A stretch of 64,000 bases of DNA from Adiantum capillus-veneris (lineage: Eukaryota > Streptophyta > Polypodiopsida > Polypodiales > Pteridaceae): the NCBI GenBank assembly GCA_014529385.2, contig CM043944.1:170461740-170525739 (forward strand), in the 5' to 3' direction. The translations under genes were made by a program, and so were the position numbers. Below, in pieces: positions 55,449-64,000 of the stretch; position 1 is the first letter of the stretch, and every line of letters starts with the position of its first letter. The notes under the pieces were generated by a model. The model was given only the letters and a program-made list of their open reading frames with translations, did not search any database and was not told the origin of the DNA.

Positions 55449-58190
55449 TCACCGACAAATGTCTTCTTTGCGGGTAAACTCTGCAGCAGCATCTCCTTGC
55501 AAAAATTGATCCCCCTCTTTGAGTGAGGGCATGTGATGCTTTTATAGCTCCTGGCCACGGGCACGAATAGCTACTCGCGTAGAGATCGCGGCTGGTTTTT
55601 TTTTTCGCTGTTCTGTCAGAAAAAGAGAGAGAGAAAACGCTGGCTGATCTGTTGCCTTATTTATCAGATGGCTGTCCACTTATTAAGTGGGCGGCCGGCG
55701 ATTTTAAAAATAGTCTGAATCTGCCCAAAACTCAATAAAACCTTATAAGTTAAAAACAATGCTTTCACAGCACTTCCCAGGCGTCCCTGGATGCAATCAC
55801 ACGCACAATTGCAATGTAGACATAGACTTCCTCGCGGGAAAGCATTTGCTTTCCCGAAAAGCAATCCCGCTTTCTCAGAAAGCATCTGTTTTTCCTCAAA
55901 GTTTCCTCTGAACCCATCTTCATTCAAGTACTTGCTTTTCCTTGTGCACAATTCCAACAGAGTTCGGAATTTCCTCTTGACTATGGATATCCCCTTTCCG
56001 ATGCACCTGTCACCCACCTTGTGACGCATCAAGAATACCCATCACCTAGTTCTTTCCTACCGAACTTACGGTACAATCTCCTTCGCGATGCTCTATGTCA
56101 CCCATCCTATGACGCATCAGAGATGTCCGTTCCCAGATGGTCGGATACTTCTTTCCGATGCTCCCTGTCACCCATCCGATGTGACGCATCAGAAGCACCA
56201 GTTTCTGGTGGCCCTACAGATATTCCCTTTCACAGTGCTCCCGTCATTACTTTGAATGACGCACTAGGAATACTCTGTACTCGGATGTCTCCAGTAAGAA
56301 AAACCCTCTCACTTAAAATTCCAATAATTCATTTAGAATTATTTTCCCTTGGTGTTCCAAACGAGAAACCCTCTCACTTATAAATCCAATAATTCATTTA
56401 TAATTATTTTTCTGTCAGATAAAGCCAATTTAGCAACATCCCTCTCACTTATAAACAGTTGTCCTCAACTGTAGAGATCCAATTGAACTGCCCGGAGAGA
56501 AACCGGAAAAATTCAAAATTTTGCAGTTGAGTTGGTCCTTTCTCAAAAGAGAACTTAAAAATTAAATTAAACAAAAATTCAAGAATTCAATACTTACCTT
56601 ACCAGCTTATGTCCTTCCTCTAGTACCTCGAGGATATCCTTCACCAATCATCAAACTTACGAGTCATGTAAGAACTCGTCATTCGTGTCTTTCTAAAAGA
56701 TTGGAAGTTTCCTCGTTCAAGAATCTGTTAACTCACTTTCGCCTTCTCAACCTCGAGAAGAATAATCCTCCTAGAAATCAATCTAGGTATTTGTCCTTGC
56801 GCATAATCCTGCGCTATTAGTCCAGAGGGTATTAAACCTCTTGTGTCTTCCCACATAGGGAATGCCCAAGTCATAGAGCATTAATCTCGATGTCTTTCTT
56901 TCACAATTTGCGATCACCTTAAAGAAGGTTCTTGTTCCGGGGCGTCGCTCAACGCAGGTGGCACTTCCTTCCAATCTTTTTCCTCTGCGAGTTATTACCA
57001 CCAACAGTGTTTTCCCGACGCCCATTAGCGTCTCTTACTTACAAAATCATAAAAAATGATTCACCTTGCGAGCATCAATGACGTCTTGCAAAATCTCAGG
57101 CAGATAGAATTCTAGCCATAGCATTTTCTGAACGTATGTTCAAACCCGGTTCACAATAGAGCGAACCCTCTTTGATTCTTACCATTTTGAAACGGTCGGC
57201 GAACTATATTCTTACAAACATAATAGTTCGAATTTATTCCAACAGCGCGTAAATGCTACTTGACCTGCTCATGGAGAAGCATATACCGCAACCAAAAGTT
57301 GCTACTGTAATGGTAAAAGCACATATCGTACTCAATGATCAACGACCATCAGAAAACCTCTTCTCCGTAGAGAAACGCAAATTCCTTCTACCGAACACAT
57401 CTCAAATAGAGATTCTCGTGTCGGAATATCCTTGCGCGCAAAAAGGCGCTCAAGAGAGTATAACAAACTCGTCCAGTTCCTTGGCATAGGTCTGCATCTT
57501 CGTGTGTTATCCATGTACTCAAAGGTGTACATAAGTTTTAGTGAGCCTGGGAAATTACCTTCCCTTCGTAAGATCCTTAGAGCAAAGACGCTCAACCTAA
57601 CAATCCCTTGGCTCAATCTTAGAGCAAAATCCGCTCATCAAATAAACTAGAATTTCAATGCTTGGATTCCTCGGCACAAGCCGTAGTCGTCACTTGTTCC
57701 TTCCCTCGTAAAGAGAGTGTTCATTCACTTGTGCGAAAAGCACTACCATGTCTTCCCTGACCGGGTAGGGGGTGTTGGTTCATAAGCTTAGTGAAAGCTT
57801 TTCTTGGTTGAAAGCTCGGAATGGTTTCTTCCTTTCTGCAGTCCTACCCGCAATAGCAGGTAATTTGTTGGTGAACTACCGGATACGAGATCAATAGTTG
57901 ACCTTCCGGATGGTTGAGCAAACCAATTCATCTCAGAAAACAATGTTTCAAATTGATCCTACTCTCATAAATACTCGAGAGTGATTGTCCCGGTTAGACA
58001 CATGCATATCTCGTGCATAAAAGCAATACGCATTTTATGAGTTCCTCAAAGATTTAACTTTGATCAAAGACCTGTCCTCTCACTTAAAGTTTTAGGGTCA
58101 AAAACTCAGGAGTTAGATTGAATTCCCTTACTCCAAACTTTCTCCGGAGAGCAATGTATCCTTTGAGGAGAGGTAACAAAAATTCGTTGT
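55449..58190 (-). repeat. F2 middle LTR, second part
   Basis: It resumes at ATCACCGACAAATG, equivalent to 60071 in the right LTR. A minus-strand TATA box (CTTTTATAG, 55539-55547) stands in the same place in all F copies. Sequence is collinear with the right LTR up to TCACCCATCCTATGA (60748) and with F1 up to about 57810 (F1 13580). The right end is approximate, set by where gag becomes readable. No gene is seen. Confidence 0.75.
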
Positions 58191-58983
58191 TTCTGTGTTC
58201 AATGGTTCTTCTCCCACTGCGGGGATTGTATTCTATGTACACTAAGGTGTACACTTTCAGCTTTTATTGCTGACTCCACCATCTGCTGCAAAGTATCTTG
58301 CAGATGCGTTTACAAAATTCGGGCAAAAGTCCTTCGTTAAATTTGTTCATCTTTCCTTCCTCAGAGAGGATCTCGCTCGTGTTCCTATTGGGCAAACCAA
58401 TCCCAATCTTCTTGAATGCTTTCCTCAAAGCGTAGAGGGAAAAAAAATTTGTCGGAAAATTCAACCTTGAATTGAATCCAAGTCTTGTTGTAGCAATCCC
58501 CTTGAGGTATTTCGTCACATGCCTCACCTTCGACACTTCTCAGAAATTGCGGTCTGCAAAGGCAACTTCAAATTGTCGAATGAAAGCAGTAGTTTTCAGG
58601 ACATCTTCCCTTTTGTCAAAAGTATCAAACTTGACTGGAGTGTTCCTAGCTCTAGAGACCTTCGTATCCTCCCCGAGATGACGGGATTTCTTGGCTATGG
58701 TTCTGGATTGATGTTCATGGATATCTTCTGGGTTCTGAACGATCTTGAGAAATCCGCTCCTTGGATTCTCTAGGTTCTTGAGCATCATGCTCTTGTCGCC
58801 TTCTCAAAGAATCCCAAGTCTTGTGTCGACTTCTTGCAGAGAGAAAAAGAAATTTCCAACTCTGCGAGCTTTTTCCTGCAGGACTTAGGGTTCTGTCTGC
58901 TTACATCTCTCTTGGGTTGTCATGGCTTCTTCCTGTATCTTCCCAGAGTTGTCCTCCTTTACAGAGAAAGAGAGGAGACCATG
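58190..58983 (-). pseudogene. F2 gag
   Basis: The minus-strand frames give MMLKNLENPRSGFLKIVQNP (58788 on), VKFDTFDKREDVLKTTAFIR and QFEVAFADRNF, then MSKVRHVTKYLKGI and, in another frame, HLQDTLQQMVESAIKAES (about 58310). Matches to D gag are clear ([33 protein letters not shown]). Frameshifts at about 58540 and 58320 and a stop near 58860 break it. It has no protease or pol, so F was non-autonomous and perhaps helped by D-like elements, with which it also shares LTR structure (inference). Confidence 0.8.
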
Positions 58984-58994
58984 TCTGATACCAC
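58984..58994 (-). other. F2 primer-binding site
   Basis: TCTGATACCAC on the plus strand is the reverse complement of GTGGTATCAGA, the initiator Met-tRNA site with its spacer base. Confidence 0.92.
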
Positions 58995-60748
<1,754 letters not shown>

Positions 60749-62909
60749 AGAACTACTCTTATGAAGATTTGGAGCTAAGAGAGTCTCATAGTACTCAACT
60801 TCAAGTACTGTTAGGCAAATTTCTGAAGTCCAAATGTCCTAGTCTGAAAAATCCCTTGGTTGGAAAGAAAGATTTTTTGATAACTATCTTTACCTCCCCT
60901 GACTTAGATAAGATTGGATTAAGCTCTATTTTGAGATCTCAAGAAGCTTTGGATGCTCTCCCTCCTTGTGTGAGAAAGGTATGGAACCATCCTGTCGTAG
61001 CTTTCAAATATGTGAAAACTTTAGGACAAAAAGCTTTCAACTATAGTGACATAGGACGTAATCTTAAAAAGCAAGAGAGGCTTGCAATCTCAAGTATTGA
61101 TTGCCCTTGTAGTAAAACTGCCTTTTCTTCTTACGTAAATGGAGCTTTGGGTCATGTAGTTACTGCCGATTGTTCTATCCTTCCTTCGGATTCCTTGAAA
61201 GACGTTTTCTCAAGAGGTACTAAATATAGGCTTCCTTCCTCAAACGACTCTTGCCTTCTCAAAGCCATAGAAAAAGGAATTTCTAGTTTCGTAGTAAAGT
61301 TTGAAGAGTCTTTAGGAGTTCACAAGGTATTTTTACCCATTGGAAGTCTCTAATCTTCAAGAAAGCTTCTTTGAAATTAGCATCTTGCTCTCGGAACGTT
61401 TCTTCAGGAAGGAACAACTTATCTTCTTCTGATCGTGATGCTCTTAGGAAATTTCATCGTGATTTTGTAATCTCTTATGTAGATAAGTGCTCTAATAACT
61501 TTGTTGTTACGTGCAAAAAGTTCTATTTAGAATGCTTGTTAGGTGAAGTAAACTCTCAGACTTACAGTGATTGTGATCTTTCAATGCAAGAGGTTATCTT
61601 GAAACATCAAGACTTTTGTAAGTCTTTTGGTTTCAAGTGCCAGCCTAAATTACCTTTTTTATATACCGTTTGGAAGTTCCACAAGAACCCTATAAAGCCT
61701 AGATTTATAGCTGCTTCTTGTAACACCTCTTTGACCGAGGTTTCAAAATGGCTTAGTTATTGTTTCAAAGTCATTTTACCTAGCGTAAATGAATTGTGGA
61801 ATAATATGCTTAAGGAAGCAGACGTACCTACCGATTCAAGTTGGATTTTAAATGATTCAATAGGTGTAATTCCTGTTTTAAAGTTTTTGAACTCTTCAAG
61901 AAGCCTCAAGGAGAAATCTTCTCCTTTATGTCTCCAAACTTTTGACTTTACAACGCTATACACGAAGCTAAATTTGGAGGACCTTAAATTTAGAGTCAAG
62001 TCTCTTATTTCAAAAGTTTTTGCGTACAAGCTTGAGAAGGATAGGTACAAGGCATTGCTAGTAGAAAAGTCAGCCTTGAACTTTGACTTCTTATGGCTGA
62101 AAAATAAGAATGTAGATGTAGACAAAGAAAGAAAGAGATTCACCAAGATTGTAGATGACATTGACATCATATCTTGGTTAGATTTTCTTTTGGACAATTT
62201 ATATATAACCATCGGCGACTCTCTTTTCAAGCAAACAATTGGTATCCCTATGGGTACCAATTGTGCTGTTTTTCTTGCTAATTTCTATCTTTTTACTTAT
62301 GAGTTTGATTTTATGGAGCGTCTTGTCCTTGCTAACACTTGCCCAATATTTTTGCACAAGTTATGCAATGTAAGACGCTTTGTAGATGATCTTTTTGTCT
62401 CTGACGTTCCTTCTTTTCAAGATTTTATGTACTTGAATTCGAGTTCTGTAGGCGGAGGAATTTATCCCAAGGAGTTTTGTGAACTTAACTGTACCACAAA
62501 TAGTGATTGTTGTGCCTTTTTAGACCTTAAGATTTTTCAGACTCCCTTGGGATTAGAAGTAGGTATCTATGATAAGCGCCTTGAACTAGAATATGCCAAT
62601 CTAAAAATCATCCGCATGCCTCACATTTCTTCGAACATTTCTCTTTTAGCTAAGTACGGTGTCATTTGCTCTCAACTATTTAGATTTTCTCGTCTTTGTT
62701 CTAGTAAATCTACTTTTGTTGTTCAATCTTGCCATCTTATTTCTTTACTAGTTGAAAAAGGATACTCATTCAAAAGAATCATGAAAAAAGTTCGTTCATT
62801 TTTGCATCGTAGTAAGTTTATTTTTAGTGTTTCTTCCTTTGGAATGTTCAAGATAATCAGTAGTAAATTCAATAGAAGTGGGGAGCTAAAAAGCCCACTT
62901 ATTGTTTGA
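60749..62909 (+). pseudogene. Penelope-like reverse transcriptase (5'-truncated, one frameshift)
   Basis: The first frame (60749-61353) has SRGTKYRLPSS, a CPC motif (SIDCPCSKTAF) and LGHVVTADCSILPSD. After a shift near 61330, in a T run, the second frame (to 62909) has ADKxxNN-type DKCSNNFVVTCKKFYLE, QPKLPFLYTVWKFHKNPIKP, TFDFTTLYTKLNLEDLKF (about 61941), IGIPMGTNCAVFLANFYLFT (62238 on), RRFVDDLFVSD (62379-62390 encode FVDD), CAFLDLKIFQTPLGLEVGIY and MPHISSNISLLAKYGVICSQ. This order matches a large family of animal and algal proteins grouped with Penelope-like elements. No GIY-YIG nuclease is seen before or after; the 5' edge abuts the F2 LTR. RT residues look intact; the coding region is not. 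Confidence 0.82.
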
Positions 62910-63613
62910 CTTAATAACACCTTATGTTGTTGTTTTGATCTTTAGCACTTCTAGTATTTTCACTATAGCTTGACAATTGCTAGCCTTTATCATGGCTGAG
63001 TATGCCCATCACCTCCGGAGGGTGATAGAAACTCAGCTCGTTGGTTTTGTAGAGTACGTTCAAAGCATGAATGACCTCTATATAAACCTGCACCTACTCT
63101 TGGGCACTGACGACGTGAGTAGGGATGTCATAGCTGTTGTCCAAGCTATGCATGATAAAGGTGATAATCTTATTCTTCCTGTTTGGACAAGCAGTGAAGT
63201 TGAGATCACATATTGTCAAGTTTGGTTCTTTGCTCTTCGTAGGTTTGTAGTCGTATTCATTTTTCGATTTCATATTTAGCTTACCTGAGGACTTAAGAAT
63301 GTGTTCCGTTATAAGTTGTTGTGTGAAGTTTGATTTCTAGGATTAAGTTTTTAAGATGTCTTATCCTTTTTTTTTGCTTAAAGTTGAGTACTTGTTTTAA
63401 GCTAAGTAAGTTGCGTCAACTTATTTTACACATGCCTTTTCTAAAAACATTTTTAAGTTAATAATGTTTTGTTTTATCTAGTTTTGTTTCGAAGCAAACA
63501 AAGTGATTTAGTTTGTTTGTTTGTTTGTTTTTGTTTTTCTCTTCTTTTTGTGTGTCCCTCGCTTTTATAGTTTTATGAGTGCTTTATTCCCTCTTATAAT
63601 TCGTGAGTTCAGA
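62910..63613. other. T-rich region after the Penelope-like gene
   Basis: This is probably element 3' UTR, at least in part. A (GTTT)n tract at 63511-63530 may be its tail. A 100-codon frame (62977-63279, from MLAFIMAEYAHHLRRV) has no recognised similarity. The F2 LTR does not resume here. Confidence 0.45.
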
Positions 63614-64000
63614 CTATTTTGAACTTATGTATATATATAGAGTATGCAGTTGAGTCTCATCGAGACGAGAAACATCTGTCTGCATAATGTTCTGGATAGT
63701 GACCAAAGCACGTTGCACTTTTTTTTTTTTTTGCCTGGCTACATATTTTCCCACATGTTGTATACATTCTTGCATGCCATAGCAAAAACAATTCCAGGCG
63801 CATAACGCATCCACTTCCCCTTGACGTATTTCATCAATAAGAGAATTTACATCAGAAACAAATATGGGATGGTCAAGCAATGTGTTGTTAACCATAAGTG
63901 GCCACATGAATCCAGCATCGGATGTATCCATTTGTTCACAATCAGCCAATGTGAGCAAAACAGGGAAGTGATCAGAAAGGGACATCTGTATATCCACTCT
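63614..64000 (-). pseudogene. LINE-3 fragment: end of APE endonuclease
   Basis: Minus-strand translation gives DIQMSLSDHFPVLLTLADCE, with the SDHxPV box that closes the APE domain, then a linker with WPLMVNNTLLDHPIFVSDVN and AWNCFCYGMQECIQHVGKYV and the basic KKKKVQRAL. RT should follow to the left, but the similarity ends near 63640, where AT-rich DNA begins. The upstream part lies beyond the window. It belongs to a different LINE from LINE-1, whose box is VDHALV. Confidence 0.75.

Noticed and set aside
62977-63279. A 100-codon gene after the Penelope-like RT
   Set aside because: No recognised similarity and no promoter or homologous copy in the window; more likely 3' UTR.

Overview
This window reads as nuclear DNA of a land plant with a large, transposon-packed genome. 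Three things point there: Ty3/gypsy elements primed by the initiator Met-tRNA (TGGTATCAGAGC), plant telobox motifs (AAACCCTAA) in one LTR, and the first exon of a plant-type glutaredoxin-like gene. An L1-like ORF1 and a Penelope-like reverse transcriptase would suit a non-seed plant (lycophyte or fern), but that is a guess. No prokaryotic gene, tRNA, rRNA or CRISPR array was seen.

Left part (1-9393). A decayed gypsy pol fragment (1-1135) is followed by a nearly full-length minus-strand LINE (1788-6837; ORF1 with coiled coil, then ORF2 with APE endonuclease, RT and a C-terminal zinc motif). Next come GC-rich low-complexity DNA, a duplicated promoter-like segment (7636-7850 and 8487-8690) and a 109-nt pure C tract. 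The only host gene seen is exon 1 of a glutaredoxin-like protein (TATA at 8612, ATG at 8903, splice donor at 9170). Its other exons are not in the window, so everything to the right may lie in one giant intron or may have broken the gene.

Right part (9394-60748) is a nested stack of retroelements that can be unpicked by target-site duplications (TSDs) and by coding frames that resume on the far side of each insert. I call the families A, B, C, D and F. A minus-strand F element (F1, from 9394) carries a solo C-like LTR (12417-13316, TSD TGCTG) and is entered by A at 13732. A is a gag-protease element without pol. It is cut into four pieces by a LINE (14690-23025, 20-bp TSD) that itself contains complete B (16454-22975, TSD GGGCT); by C-old (23541-45197, TSD CCTTG); by a reverse solo C LTR (46486-47659, TSD TGCAT); and by F2/F3 in its 3' LTR (48120 on). 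C-old holds complete D (24001-37284, TSD ATCAG) and a younger C copy (38996-43380). D in turn holds a truncated LINE (30373-33774, 13-bp TSD) and a hAT-type MITE (35858-36525, 8-bp TSD). F2 is split by a reverse, longer C element (49754-55448) and is cut at 60748 by a Penelope-like RT gene. A minus-strand LINE fragment closes the window.

B and D encode gag, protease, RT, RNase H, integrase and a chromodomain-like tail, all with frameshifts or deletions; D is best preserved (599-codon gag-protease frame). A, C and F have no pol and probably borrowed enzymes from B/D-like relatives. The most unusual signals are a six-unit 54-nt array in A whose units form hairpins with compensating changes; a conserved protein of unknown function in C where pol should be; an RNA hairpin shared by D and F LTRs beside the poly(A) signal; and the Penelope-like RT.
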